Shown here piece after piece: positions 9,177-19,146 of a DNA stretch of 64,000 bases. Numbering within the stretch: position 1 is the stretch's first letter; each line of letters begins with the position of its first letter. The notes beneath the pieces were generated by a model. It saw nothing but the letters and a program-made list of their open reading frames with translations, searched no databases and had not been told where the DNA came from. The translations under genes were made by a program, and so were the position numbers. The stretch covers positions 1 through 64,000 of the forward strand of contig JAILRE010000050.1 in the NCBI GenBank assembly GCA_024698505.1, written 5' to 3'. This DNA comes from Clostridiales bacterium (GTDB lineage: Bacteria > Bacillota > Clostridia > Christensenellales > CAG-138).

Positions 9177-10421
9177 TTAATTATGCTCGATGAAGGTCAG
9201 ATCGGAGAAATAATCCTCGATAGGTCTTCCGCCGTAGAGGAATCTTCCGTTTGAAACGGCGACCGTGAGATACCCCTGCGCGCCGGATTCAAGCTCTATG
9301 TTGATCTTGCTCGTCATATTGGTAGAAACCGGCCTCATCACGTCGCCCTCCGTAAGATAGACGGATTCGTTGTTCTGACCAGAAGTATAGAGACCGGCGA
9401 TCATATCGTCCGCAAGTGTGCAGAAGCGTTCCTCCGGCTTAACGATCCAAAGCTCGTCCACCATATCGAGATAGAAACCCGATCTTGCGAAGCAGAAGCC
9501 CGCCGTGCAGTCCCAAGTCCCCATGAGATCGATGTATCTGCCAATGACGACGACCTCGCCGTTGAGATCCTCAACGCGGCCGACGGTATCGCACATCAAA
9601 AGATCGTCCGAAGCAGAATCGAGCCTGTAACAGACTACGTTCTCGGCGCTTCCCTTGACGACGGACAATACGAGTTCCGCCCTCATATCGTCGGGGTTGA
9701 AGTTATAGACGAACCCGAGTTTCATAAGGTTGGCCGGAAGTCTTTCCGAGAGCTCCTTCCCCGTCCTGCCGACCTTTATCCTGACAGTGAGATAGGAACC
9801 TGCAAGCGAAAGCTCAAGCTCTTCGGGCTTGCCGTCAAAATCCATATCGCAGCTGTATTTCACGTCTGTCTTTACCCAGAGCGCAGCCATGTGAGGATCG
9901 GGCACAGGAGTAGTGCCGGGAGCCGCCGTAGGCTGAGTCGTTTGAGAAGGCCCGGGCGTAGGCGTCTGGCCCGGAGCGGGAGTCTGAGTGGCGGAAGAGG
10001 TCTGCGTTGGAGCCGTCGTCTGCCCGGGCGCGGGCGTCTGGCCCGGAGCGGGAGATGAAGTCGGGACGGCAGCCGTAGGCGCGGGCTTGGCTGACGCTCC
10101 GGTACCGGAAGGCTCGGTAATCGCGGGGCCTCCCGTTACGGAAGGATCGTCGGTATTGGGCGCATCGGTAATAACCGCGGGATCGTCCGTCCCATCCGCG
10201 GGATCGGATGAGCAATCTGCGGTCGGCATTTCGGAAACGGTATCCGGCGATACGGGATCGGTCGTATCGGGGTCTGTCGAAACAAAGGCTTCGGGCGAAT
10301 CGGATACAACGGGTTCAGGTTTATCCCCGTTATCGCATTTTTGCGTGCAGGCGCAGGAAAAAGCCATCGCGAATATCACGATGAACGAGATGACCGTTGT
10401 CAATGCCTTGCTGTTTTTCAT
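9177..10421 (-). CDS. Secreted/membrane-anchored protein with Pro/Thr/Ser-rich linker
   Basis: N-terminal hydrophobic signal followed by a long PTS-rich low-complexity linker (PAPGQTPAPGQTTAPTQT...) and a C-terminal globular part; start at 10421 has SD aaggaagga. Confidence 0.7.
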   Translation of the reverse strand: MKNSKALTTVISFIVIFAMAFSCACTQKCDNGDKPEPVVSDSPEAFVSTDPDTTDPVSPDTVSEMPTADCSSDPADGTDDPAVITDAPNTDDPSVTGGPAITEPSGTGASAKPAPTAAVPTSSPAPGQTPAPGQTTAPTQTSSATQTPAPGQTPTPGPSQTTQPTAAPGTTPVPDPHMAALWVKTDVKYSCDMDFDGKPEELELSLAGSYLTVRIKVGRTGKELSERLPANLMKLGFVYNFNPDDMRAELVLSVVKGSAENVVCYRLDSASDDLLMCDTVGRVEDLNGEVVVIGRYIDLMGTWDCTAGFCFARSGFYLDMVDELWIVKPEERFCTLADDMIAGLYTSGQNNESVYLTEGDVMRPVSTNMTSKINIELESGAQGYLTVAVSNGRFLYGGRPIEDYFSDLTFIEHN

Positions 10422-10505
10422 GCGAGCGTCCTTCCTTTTTCTCGTCATTTGATTATAATGCTCAAAAAATCTTTCGTCAAGTGCATACTTTTTCCTGCGC
10501 CGTAC

Positions 10506-10534
10506 TTCACATTTCTTTCGACTTATGGTAAGAT
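10506..10534 (+). promoter_or_regulatory. Candidate sigma-A promoter, possibly leaderless transcript
   Basis: TTCACA - 17 nt - TAAGAT, with the downstream ATG starting 7 nt after the -10 element. Confidence 0.55.
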
Positions 10535-10540
10535 ATTCGC

Positions 10541-11899
10541 ATGAAACAGAAAACGAATGAAATCTCGATGAAGTACGTCGACGTTCTCGACGGAATCAGG
10601 GCGATAAGCGTTATAATCGTCCTCATATTCCATTTCTGGCAGCAGACGTGGATATTCCCCGTCGTGAAAACGCCGTTTCTCGAATTCCTCGGCGTCACGC
10701 AGATAAACTTCACCGCCTACGCAAGAGTCGGATATCTCTTCGTGGACATGATGGTTTTGATAAGCGGCTTCCTTCTGTTTTTGCCCGTTGCGAGGAACAT
10801 TTTCACGGGCGAGCCTCTTTCAAAATGGAAGGACTATTATAAGAAGCGCGCTATAAGGATCCTCCCCAGCTACCTTTTCTGCGTACTCGCGCTGTTCGTT
10901 TACGAGCTGATATCCGGCGGCTTCGGCTCCCCCATCGTCTGGAAGGCCGCAATACGGGATCTGTTGCTCCATCTGACGTTTATGCAGACTTGGACGGTGC
11001 AGACCTATCTTTCGACAAAGCTCAACGTCGTTTTATGGACGCTCGCCGTCGAGGTGTGGTTCTACATCATTTTTCCTGTTTTCGCTATGATAATCAAACG
11101 CAGAAAGAGCGAGAAGAATGCGGTCATGCCGCTCGTCAGATCCGTTGTATTGGCCTTGTTCATGGTCGGGATATCCTTCGTTTTCATCTATTCCTACGTG
11201 CTGAAAACGGGAAGTCCGTTCTCGACCAAAATAGACGGAGCTTTCGAAGCGGTGGGCTCCGGCATAAGGTCCTCGTATCTTTCAATGGTAATTAATCAGC
11301 TTCCCGCGTTCTTCGGCACGTATGCGGTGGGCATGATCGGCGCGATCGTTTACGCTGCCGCCGCAAAGAACTTAAAGCGCAGCTGGTGGGGCGGCTTGAT
11401 CGGAACTGTATTTTCGATCGGCTTCATCTATCTCATCACGAAGATGATCGAACAATGCGCCGCCCTGTCCGGAGCCGACGCTCAGGTTTGGCAGATGACG
11501 AAGCGTCTTCCCCTGGCGCTCGCTTTCATGGGTTTCATACTCTCCGCTTCGTTTGCGAACGGCTGGTTCCGCTTCCTGTTCTCGAACGGGTTAATGAGAT
11601 TCCTCTCGATGATCTCCTATAACCTCTACATTTGGCACCAGTGGCTCTGCGTCAAGATCAAGGATCCCTGGCGCATCCCCTTCTGGGAGGGCGAAACTCC
11701 CCCGAATCAATGGGGAAATGCCGCCGGCAAGCTGTGGAGCTCCCGCTACGCGCTGATAATCACGCTTTTCGCGTTCGCGGCCGCGATACTTGCGACATTC
11801 CTCATCGAAAGGCCCGCTGCGGATCTGCTGAACGGAAGACCGTCTATCTATAACGGCAAGCTTAAAACTCTGTTCAAGAAGAAGGATAAGGCGAAATAA
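10541..11899 (+). CDS. Acyltransferase family 3 membrane protein
   Basis: Multi-TM protein with YVDVLDGIRAISVIIVLIFHFWQQ start and IWHQWL motif near the C-terminus. Confidence 0.88.
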   Translation: MKQKTNEISMKYVDVLDGIRAISVIIVLIFHFWQQTWIFPVVKTPFLEFLGVTQINFTAYARVGYLFVDMMVLISGFLLFLPVARNIFTGEPLSKWKDYYKKRAIRILPSYLFCVLALFVYELISGGFGSPIVWKAAIRDLLLHLTFMQTWTVQTYLSTKLNVVLWTLAVEVWFYIIFPVFAMIIKRRKSEKNAVMPLVRSVVLALFMVGISFVFIYSYVLKTGSPFSTKIDGAFEAVGSGIRSSYLSMVINQLPAFFGTYAVGMIGAIVYAAAAKNLKRSWWGGLIGTVFSIGFIYLITKMIEQCAALSGADAQVWQMTKRLPLALAFMGFILSASFANGWFRFLFSNGLMRFLSMISYNLYIWHQWLCVKIKDPWRIPFWEGETPPNQWGNAAGKLWSSRYALIITLFAFAAAILATFLIERPAADLLNGRPSIYNGKLKTLFKKKDKAK

Positions 11900-11906
11900 T
11901 AATATA

Positions 11907-11933
11907 AAAGCCCCGCTGTTTACGCGGGGCTTT
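11907..11933. terminator. Terminator between convergent acyltransferase and glycerate kinase
   Basis: AAAGCCCCGC-TGTTTA-CGCGGGGCTTT then T-rich. Confidence 0.8.
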
Positions 11934-11946
11934 CGTATTTTTACTA

Positions 11947-13473
11947 TTATTCTTCGGCGATCCTTCGGGCAAGCCTGTCGGCGGCTTCGTCGAGGAATCG
12001 AAGGGCGTCCGTCTCGGAACCCGTGTATTCGGTGAACCGCGCCTCGGCTTCAACGGCTCCGTACCCATCCCCGCGGCATCCGGCAATGAGAGCGATCTCG
12101 ACGCCGGCTTTTTTTGCGTGTTCGATTATCCTGCCGACGGCTTTCCCGTTAAGGCTCGTGGAATCGATACGGCCTTCGCCCGTGATAACGAGCGATGCGT
12201 TCCTGAGCTTGCGGTCGAATTCGGCGATATCGAGGAGCGCTTCCGCGCCGCTCATGCATTCCGCGTCAAACAGCGCCATGAGCATGGTTCCAATTCCTCC
12301 TGCGGCGCCGGCACCCTTCTCGAGGCTGACGGGCTTCCCCGCCGCTTCGTCGAGCAGTACGGCCATATTCTTCATGCCTGCTTCAAGCTTTGCAAGCGTT
12401 TCGCCGTCCGCGCCCTTCTGCGGCCCGAAAACGCAAGTTGCGCCGTTCGGTCCGGTCAATGGATTGGATACGTCGCACATGACCTTGATCTTCGCTGATT
12501 TGACCATGGGATCGAGGTTCGTGCGGTCGATTTTTGCTATCCTTTCCATTTCCGAAGCAGTATCTATCTCGTTTCCGTCGTTATCGAGGAAACGGCAGCC
12601 GAGTGCTCTCGCAAGGCCTATCCCGCAGTCGTTGGTGGCTGAACCGCCGAGGCCTACGTAGATCTCCTTCAAGCCCTCGTGCGCGGCGCGCATAATGAGT
12701 TCGCCCGTACCGAAGCTCGTTGCCCTTAGCGGATCGAGCTCCGCACCGCCGCAAAGAGCGAGCCCGCTTGCGAGGGCGGATTCTATTACGGCCCTGATAC
12801 CGTCCGCAACGAGGTAATCGGCCTTTATCTTTTCGCCGTAGGGGCCCGTTACAGTCATGCTGCGGCGCATGGAAAGCACGGCGTTCTCCACGGTTTCAAG
12901 CGTTCCGTCGCCTCCGTCGGCAACGGGAACGGGTATCAGTTCGGTCTCGGGAAGGCGTTTTCTGAGCGCCGCCGAAATATGCTTTATGGCTTCAAGCGAG
13001 GAGATCGTGCCCTTGAACGCATTCGGAGCGATCAGTATATGCCCTTTTCCGGTATAGGCGCGCCTCCGGTCGGCCGTCTCGCTGAATACTATACTGCGGC
13101 CGGATCCGCCTCGGCAAACGCCGTCCATTCCGACCTCTCCGAAGTACTCCATGTCCTCGAAATTCCTGATGACGTTATTTTGAATGAAAGGCTCCTTCGC
13201 CTCGAGCATGGCGTGGATACGCGCGTCCCCATTCAGCTTTGCGTACAGCGCGCGCATCTGCTTTATCCCGCCGTTCATAAACACGACGGTATAGACGCCT
13301 GAGCTGTCCCGAGAGTCGATCGGGCATACGCCTCCGAAGATTTGAAGATCAACTACGTCCTTAACGGTGAGCGCGCCTGTCAGCTCGGAAACGACCGCGC
13401 CGACGTCTTCATCCGAAACGGAAGAACGGTAAAAATCGAATCTTATCCCGAGAGCGAATTTAAGGATGTCCAT
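11947..13473 (-). CDS. Glycerate kinase with about 140 aa N-terminal extension (Dabb-like)
   Basis: Kinase part begins GHILIAPNAFKGTISSLEA, VPVADGGDGTLE, GLGGSATNDCGIGLARALG; extension ends in a Dabb-like segment. Confidence 0.9.
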   Translation of the reverse strand: MDILKFALGIRFDFYRSSVSDEDVGAVVSELTGALTVKDVVDLQIFGGVCPIDSRDSSGVYTVVFMNGGIKQMRALYAKLNGDARIHAMLEAKEPFIQNNVIRNFEDMEYFGEVGMDGVCRGGSGRSIVFSETADRRRAYTGKGHILIAPNAFKGTISSLEAIKHISAALRKRLPETELIPVPVADGGDGTLETVENAVLSMRRSMTVTGPYGEKIKADYLVADGIRAVIESALASGLALCGGAELDPLRATSFGTGELIMRAAHEGLKEIYVGLGGSATNDCGIGLARALGCRFLDNDGNEIDTASEMERIAKIDRTNLDPMVKSAKIKVMCDVSNPLTGPNGATCVFGPQKGADGETLAKLEAGMKNMAVLLDEAAGKPVSLEKGAGAAGGIGTMLMALFDAECMSGAEALLDIAEFDRKLRNASLVITGEGRIDSTSLNGKAVGRIIEHAKKAGVEIALIAGCRGDGYGAVEAEARFTEYTGSETDALRFLDEAADRLARRIAEE

Positions 13474-15824
13474 TACTTTTCGACCTTCCTAACGATATAG
13501 TTGCCGTTTTCGAATAGTACTTCGGCGGAATCGCCGCTTTTGATCTCTCGATTGAGCACGGCGAGACTTACGGCGTCCTCAGCATGAATGGAGATAAGGC
13601 GAGCGATATTCGAGGCGTCCCCTGCGGATGCCGCTGCAATGCCGCAAACAACGCCTTCGTCGAATTCAAGGGAAACGCCTTTTCTAAAAGCCCTGGCCTT
13701 AAGATCGTTCAGTTTGCTCTTAACGATGAGACTCAGCGCGTTTTTATCGAGCTTATTGAATACGATAACCGCGTCAGCAAACGATATGACCGAAGCCGGA
13801 AGCACGGAAGCCGCCGCTTTACGGACGTCTTTCGAGGTATCCGTGCCGCCGTTTGCGAACCCGACAGAGGTATTGCGGGCGTCAGTATCGACGCAAAGGG
13901 CTATCAGACAGTTGCGGAAGCTTACAGTCCTGCCTCTGCCGTCCTCGATCCTGCCGTTCATGAGGATATCAGTCATAAGCGAAAGCACCTTGGCGGAGCA
14001 AAGCTCGGCAGATCCGACAAGTATGACCGAAACGGGATGAAGCCTTACGAATTCGGTGAGCCTTCCGCCCTTTTCAGCGTCCTTATACCCAGACGGCGCG
14101 CCTACAAGCCTTATAACAGCCGAATCGTCGGCAAGCTCGCCGCCATTCAGCCGAATGACCGAGGAATTGAAAACAGTCTCGGCCAATCGTTCGATGAGCG
14201 TCTTCTTCCCCGTGTTTGCGGGGCCTGCAAGTATAAGCGAAGCAAACGGCCTTGCTGCGTCGCCGAGGCCCGCCGCAGATCTTCTCAGTATGGCTGATAT
14301 CTCGTCTATCGCTTCATCCTGGCCGAAAACCTCCGCCTTAAGCTTCGATTCAAGGCGGTTCAGCCTTTCGTAACCGCCGTCTGCGGATACGTCCATCCCC
14401 GTCCTTTCGCTGACTACCGCGGCGATATCCGAAGCGGAAACGCAGGGCGTTTCACCTTTATTGGGATTCTGCTTCAGCTCGTTCCTAAGCTTTTCGGCAA
14501 GCTCGAAATCGCCCTTTTCTGCCGCGCGCTCGATGCGTTTTTCAAGGCTCTTTTCGCTTGCTATGAGCCTTGCGCGCGAGCAGGCCTCGTCCATGAGGTC
14601 GATGGCCTTATCTGGCAGTCTCCTGTCCGCAACGTAACGGATCGAAAGCTCGATCGCGGAGGATATGGCTTCATCGCTTATCCTTACGCCGTGATGCTCC
14701 TCGTAACGGGGTCTTAGCCCCTCAAGTATCGTCCTCGTCTGCTCCTCTGTGGGTTCGCTGACGAGTATGGGCGAGAACCTTCTTTCAAGCGCGGCGTCTT
14801 TTTCGATATAAGTCCTGTATTCGTCTATCGTTGTCGCGCCTATCACGCGAAGCTCGCCCCTTGCCAGAGCAGGCTTCATTATGTTTGCGGCGTCTACGCT
14901 TCCCTCGCCGGAGCCCGCGCCGACGATCGTATGTATCTCGTCGATGAAGAGGATCGTGTTCTCGTCGTTCGAAAGCTCTTCAAGGGCCGTTTTAAGGCGT
15001 TCCTCGAACTCGCCGCGATAGCGCGTCCCGGCGATCATCGCGCCGAGATCCAGCGAGAGTATCCTTTTCTTTTCAAGCGATTCGGGCACTTTTCCCTCCG
15101 CGATCCTTACGGCAAGCCCTTCCGCTATCGCCGATTTGCCGACGCCCGGTTCGCCTATCAGAACGGGGTTGTTCTTCGTTCTGCGGCAGAGCGTCTGCAG
15201 GACGCGGTTGATTTCGGCCTCGCGCCCTATGACAGGGTCTATCCTGCCGAGCGCGGCGAGCCTTGAAAGATTCCTGCAATAGGTATCGAGTATCGGAGTA
15301 CTGCTTTTAAGCCCGTTCCTTTGAACGGGAGCAGGCGCGGCGGGCTTTGGCGATTCGGCGGGTTCCTCGAATCGTTCGGGTTCCTCATAAGGTTTCTCGG
15401 AGCCGCCCTGAAGGAAGGCTCTGAGCGCTTCCCTGTCCCGGCACAGCGTCTCGACGATCCTTGCGCCCGTCGAATCCCTCTCCCTCATTATCGAAAGAAG
15501 GATATGCTCGGTGCCGATGAGATCCGCGCCCATCGATTTGGCTTCGTAAAGGGAGAGCTCCAGTATGCGCTTTACTGTCTGCGTGTTGCCGAAGCTGTCG
15601 GTGAATATGTTCCTTCCCCCGCCTACGACCGTATCGATATAGGGAGCGGCTTCCTCTGCGGTAACGCCGAGCTCAGCGAGCTTTTCGGCCGTTTTATCGC
15701 CGCACTTAATTATCCCCATGAGCAGATGCTCGCTGCCCACGAAGCTGTGACCGAACGATCTTGCCGCCTCCTGCGCGCCGGAAAGGGCGTTGACGGCGGC
15801 GTCGGTATATCTGGATAATTCCAT
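13473..15824 (-). CDS. ClpC-like AAA+ protein with degenerate second ATPase domain
   Basis: Clp_N repeats, intact D1 Walker A (GEPGVGKSA) and Walker B (ILFIDEIHT), UVR-like segment; D2 motifs degenerate. Confidence 0.9.
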   Translation of the reverse strand: MELSRYTDAAVNALSGAQEAARSFGHSFVGSEHLLMGIIKCGDKTAEKLAELGVTAEEAAPYIDTVVGGGRNIFTDSFGNTQTVKRILELSLYEAKSMGADLIGTEHILLSIMRERDSTGARIVETLCRDREALRAFLQGGSEKPYEEPERFEEPAESPKPAAPAPVQRNGLKSSTPILDTYCRNLSRLAALGRIDPVIGREAEINRVLQTLCRRTKNNPVLIGEPGVGKSAIAEGLAVRIAEGKVPESLEKKRILSLDLGAMIAGTRYRGEFEERLKTALEELSNDENTILFIDEIHTIVGAGSGEGSVDAANIMKPALARGELRVIGATTIDEYRTYIEKDAALERRFSPILVSEPTEEQTRTILEGLRPRYEEHHGVRISDEAISSAIELSIRYVADRRLPDKAIDLMDEACSRARLIASEKSLEKRIERAAEKGDFELAEKLRNELKQNPNKGETPCVSASDIAAVVSERTGMDVSADGGYERLNRLESKLKAEVFGQDEAIDEISAILRRSAAGLGDAARPFASLILAGPANTGKKTLIERLAETVFNSSVIRLNGGELADDSAVIRLVGAPSGYKDAEKGGRLTEFVRLHPVSVILVGSAELCSAKVLSLMTDILMNGRIEDGRGRTVSFRNCLIALCVDTDARNTSVGFANGGTDTSKDVRKAAASVLPASVISFADAVIVFNKLDKNALSLIVKSKLNDLKARAFRKGVSLEFDEGVVCGIAAASAGDASNIARLISIHAEDAVSLAVLNREIKSGDSAEVLFENGNYIVRKVEK

Positions 15825-15841
15825 TGATTATTCCCTTCGGA

Positions 15842-16174
15842 CTAACCCGGAGGCCACTGCATGCTTCTGCCGCCAAGCAGGTGCATGTGCAGATGCTTTA
15901 CGCTCTGGCCGCCTTCCTCGCCCGTATTGATAACGATCCTGAATCCGTTTTCGGCGATACCTTCGCTGACGGCGAGCTTCTTGGCGACCTCGGTCATACG
16001 GCCGATGATCCTCGGGCCCGCTTCAAGCACGGAATCATAATGCTTCTTCGGAATTATGAGGATATGCGTGGGCGCCTGGGGATCGATGTCCCTGAACGCG
16101 AGCACGTATTCGTCCTCATAAACCTTGGAAGAAGGTATCTGCCCCTCAATTATCCGACAAAAGAGACAATTCAC
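15842..16174 (-). CDS. HIT family (HinT-like) nucleotide hydrolase
   Basis: MNCLFCRIIEGQIPSSKVYEDEYVLAF...HLHMHLLGG (HxHxH motif). Confidence 0.95.
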   Translation of the reverse strand: MNCLFCRIIEGQIPSSKVYEDEYVLAFRDIDPQAPTHILIIPKKHYDSVLEAGPRIIGRMTEVAKKLAVSEGIAENGFRIVINTGEEGGQSVKHLHMHLLGGRSMQWPPG

Positions 16175-17456
16175 CGTTCCTATCCTCCGTTATCGATCCT
16201 ATTTTAACATCGACGAGCGTGTTCGCTTCGGCGTTTTTCGTCAGCACTCTGACGTAGCTGTCGGTATAGCCTGCGAACAAGCCGTCGTCATGTTCGGTTT
16301 CAATGAGCACGCTCTCCGTGCGCCCGATATGCTTTTCGAGGAACGCCCTTTCGAGCTTCCTTCCAAGCGCGATAAGCTCCTGCGCTCTTTCGGCTTTTTC
16401 GGCATTTGTGAGCTGACCGGGCATTTTATCGGCCAACGTGCCGCTCCGCCTTGAATACGGGAAGATATGCACCCTGGCGAATCCTATGCGCTCCATAAAG
16501 GCCTTCGTCTCCTCATGTTCTTCTAAGGTCTCGCCGGCGAACCCAGCAATTATATCGGTAGTGAATGCGACGAATTCGCCCTCTTCGCCGTAGCGCGCTC
16601 TGATCTTTTCGACTATCGCGGCATATTCATCAGCAGTATAGCCGCGACGCATCCTCGAAAGGACGCTCGTACTGCCGCTCTGCAGCGACATATGGAACTG
16701 GCGGCAGACGCGCTTATTTGCGGTAATTCTATCGATAAGCTCGTCCGTCATGCCGTGAGGCTCGAGCGAACCCAATCGGATGCGCTTTATATTGTCAAGC
16801 CCTTCCGCGCAGTCGATGGCGTCGGCAAGATCCACGCCGCCAAGATCCTTTCCGTAATCGGTAAGATGGATGCCGGTAAGCACGACCTCCGCAAATCCCG
16901 CTTCGTTCAGCTTCTCGAATTCGCGGCGCACGGACTCGGGCCTTCTGCTCCTAATCGCTCCCCTTGCGAAGGGGATCGCGCAGTATGAGCAGAATCTGTT
17001 GCAGCCGTCCTGTATCTTAAGATAGGCCCGCGTGCGGCCTTCGGCAGTCGCCGAGATCTCCTCGAATTCATGCTCATGACGTACTTCTTTAATGATGCTT
17101 TGCGGCTGCGTCAAGCTTCCGACCTCGGCGCAGATATCGGCTATACGGCTCTTTTCGGCAGTCCCGAGAACGAACGAAACGCCGGGCAGCGCTTTTGCCG
17201 CTTCGGGGTATCTCTGTGACCAGCAGCCCGTCACTATCACTTTGGCTTCCGGGTTCAGCTTATGGCACCTCGATATCATCTGGCGGGATTTCCTGTCAGC
17301 GATATTCGTGACGGTGCAGGTGTTTACGATACAGATATCGGCAGGTTCGGAATCGGATACGACCAAAAAGCCGCGGCTCCTCAAAAGCCCAGCCATTGCG
17401 TCGCTTTCGTAGCTGTTCACCCGGCATCCGAGCGTTGTGATCGATACCCTTATCAT
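16146..17456 (-). CDS. mtaB: tRNA (t6A37) methylthiotransferase MtaB
   Basis: Radical SAM motif CNRFCSYCAIPFARG, MTTase N-terminal cysteines, TLGCRVNSYESDAM start. Confidence 0.93.
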   Translation of the reverse strand: MIRVSITTLGCRVNSYESDAMAGLLRSRGFLVVSDSEPADICIVNTCTVTNIADRKSRQMISRCHKLNPEAKVIVTGCWSQRYPEAAKALPGVSFVLGTAEKSRIADICAEVGSLTQPQSIIKEVRHEHEFEEISATAEGRTRAYLKIQDGCNRFCSYCAIPFARGAIRSRRPESVRREFEKLNEAGFAEVVLTGIHLTDYGKDLGGVDLADAIDCAEGLDNIKRIRLGSLEPHGMTDELIDRITANKRVCRQFHMSLQSGSTSVLSRMRRGYTADEYAAIVEKIRARYGEEGEFVAFTTDIIAGFAGETLEEHEETKAFMERIGFARVHIFPYSRRSGTLADKMPGQLTNAEKAERAQELIALGRKLERAFLEKHIGRTESVLIETEHDDGLFAGYTDSYVRVLTKNAEANTLVDVKIGSITEDRNGELSLLSDN

Positions 17457-18175
17457 TGCTCCAGTTCGTACATTATCTGCGCAAGCACGGCCATGCCCGC
17501 GGTTTCCGTCCTAAGTATCCTCCTGCCGAGCGATACCGCTGTCCCGCCTGCGTCGATGACCTTCGATACCTCGCCGGGCTCGAAACCGCCCTCGGGACCT
17601 ATAATAACCGCAATGCTCCGAACGGATCTATTCGTGCTCAGGATCGATTTCAGCGTGGTTTCACTCTCGTTCTCATACGCGATAAGCACAAGATCAAAAC
17701 CCGTAAGATCGGCTTGAGGGAGTTCTATCGGCCTCGTCACCTCGGGCACTCTCGCCCTGCCGCATTGCTTGGCGGCCTCCTGTGAGACCTTGTTCCAACG
17801 GACGATCTTTCCGTCCTTGCCTTCGATTTTGACGACGCACCGGCGGGAGACGGTTGGCACTATGCGGCTGACGCCGAGCTCGACGCATTTTTGGATTATG
17901 ACCTCCATCTTGCCCTGTTTGGGAAGGCATTGGAAAAGCGTCACCTCGATATCGGGATCTGCTTCGCAGACTTGCCTTTCGACGATCTCGAGCTCAACTC
18001 CGTCTTCACGGCAGGAAAGGATCCTCGCCAGGCATTCGTCTCCGCCGCCGTTTATAAGCAGGACCTCGTCCCCGCTTTTCATGCGGAGGACGTTCCTGAT
18101 ATGGCGCGCGTTATCGCCGGTCAAGAGCACCGTATTTCCCTCAAGATCGAGGTTTTCGGCAAAGAAGCGCCTCAT
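17453..18175 (-). CDS. rsmE: 16S rRNA (uracil1498-N3)-methyltransferase
   Basis: MRRFFAENL start, IGPEGGFEPGEV and LGRRILRTETAGMAVLAQIMYE motifs. Confidence 0.94.
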   Translation of the reverse strand: MRRFFAENLDLEGNTVLLTGDNARHIRNVLRMKSGDEVLLINGGGDECLARILSCREDGVELEIVERQVCEADPDIEVTLFQCLPKQGKMEVIIQKCVELGVSRIVPTVSRRCVVKIEGKDGKIVRWNKVSQEAAKQCGRARVPEVTRPIELPQADLTGFDLVLIAYENESETTLKSILSTNRSVRSIAVIIGPEGGFEPGEVSKVIDAGGTAVSLGRRILRTETAGMAVLAQIMYELEQ

Positions 18176-19146
18176 TTGAGCACGGCCTCCAGAGCGCGCC
18201 AATCCTCGCCCTCGCGGATCTCGCGGATGGAAAGACCGTTCTCCTCAAGCGCGGCAGCGACCTCGTCAAGCCTGTCGTCGATAATGCCGGAAGCGATGAA
18301 AACGGAGTCCTTATGCATGAGCTCCGGCACGAGCGGCGCAAGCGCTATTATGACGTTTGCAACTATATTCGCAAGCACGATATCGTATTTTCGCCTCGTT
18401 GCGGCTTCCCTTATCTGCTTGTCCGTGAGTATGTCGCCGGTATAGACGGTGTATCGCATGATGTCGATGCCGTTCTTCTCCGCTGTCTCCGCGGCGATCT
18501 TGGTGGCGACGGGGTCAATATCGATGGCGAGAGCGTCTTTGGCGCCCATGAGTATCGCGGAAGCCGAAAGTATCCCGCTGCCGCAGCCGACGTCTATGAC
18601 GGAGTCGCCCTCCTTCAAATCCTTTTCAAGAAGCTCAAGGCACATCCTTGTCGTATGATGAGCGCCCGTTCCGAAGGCCATGCCGGGATCTATCCTGAGT
18701 ATAGCCCTCGTTCCGTCGTCCTCCGTCTCCTCCCAAGTGGGGCAGACAGTGAGCCTGTCGCCGACCTTTATGGGCTTGAAATAGGCCTTCCAGTTGTTGG
18801 CCCAGTCCTCCTCGTCCACCTCGCGCGAGGTGACTTCAAGGGAGCCGAGAGATACCCCTATATCTTGTTCCATCGCCTTGAGTTCCTTCATCGAGGCTTC
18901 GATCTTTGCTATCATGCCTTCGTTCTCGGGCAGCATGGCAAGGTAAGCCTTGACGGCGGGCTGATCGTTCAGCGCGGCGTCCTCGGCGTAATCCCAGTAT
19001 TTGACCGCGTCGTTCATTATCCTTTCGACTTCGTCATGCCCCTGCACGACGCTGACCTCGTTTATGCCGAGCATCGACAACCTTGCTGATACGATATCCG
19101 CGCCTTCATCGGTCGTTGCGACGGTCACTTCGAGCCATTTCATCAT
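18172..19146 (-). CDS. prmA: Ribosomal protein L11 methyltransferase
   Basis: DPGMAFGTGAHHTTRMCLELLEK, DVGCGSGILS, LANIVANVI; SD GGAGG. Confidence 0.95.
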   Translation of the reverse strand: MMKWLEVTVATTDEGADIVSARLSMLGINEVSVVQGHDEVERIMNDAVKYWDYAEDAALNDQPAVKAYLAMLPENEGMIAKIEASMKELKAMEQDIGVSLGSLEVTSREVDEEDWANNWKAYFKPIKVGDRLTVCPTWEETEDDGTRAILRIDPGMAFGTGAHHTTRMCLELLEKDLKEGDSVIDVGCGSGILSASAILMGAKDALAIDIDPVATKIAAETAEKNGIDIMRYTVYTGDILTDKQIREAATRRKYDIVLANIVANVIIALAPLVPELMHKDSVFIASGIIDDRLDEVAAALEENGLSIREIREGEDWRALEAVLK

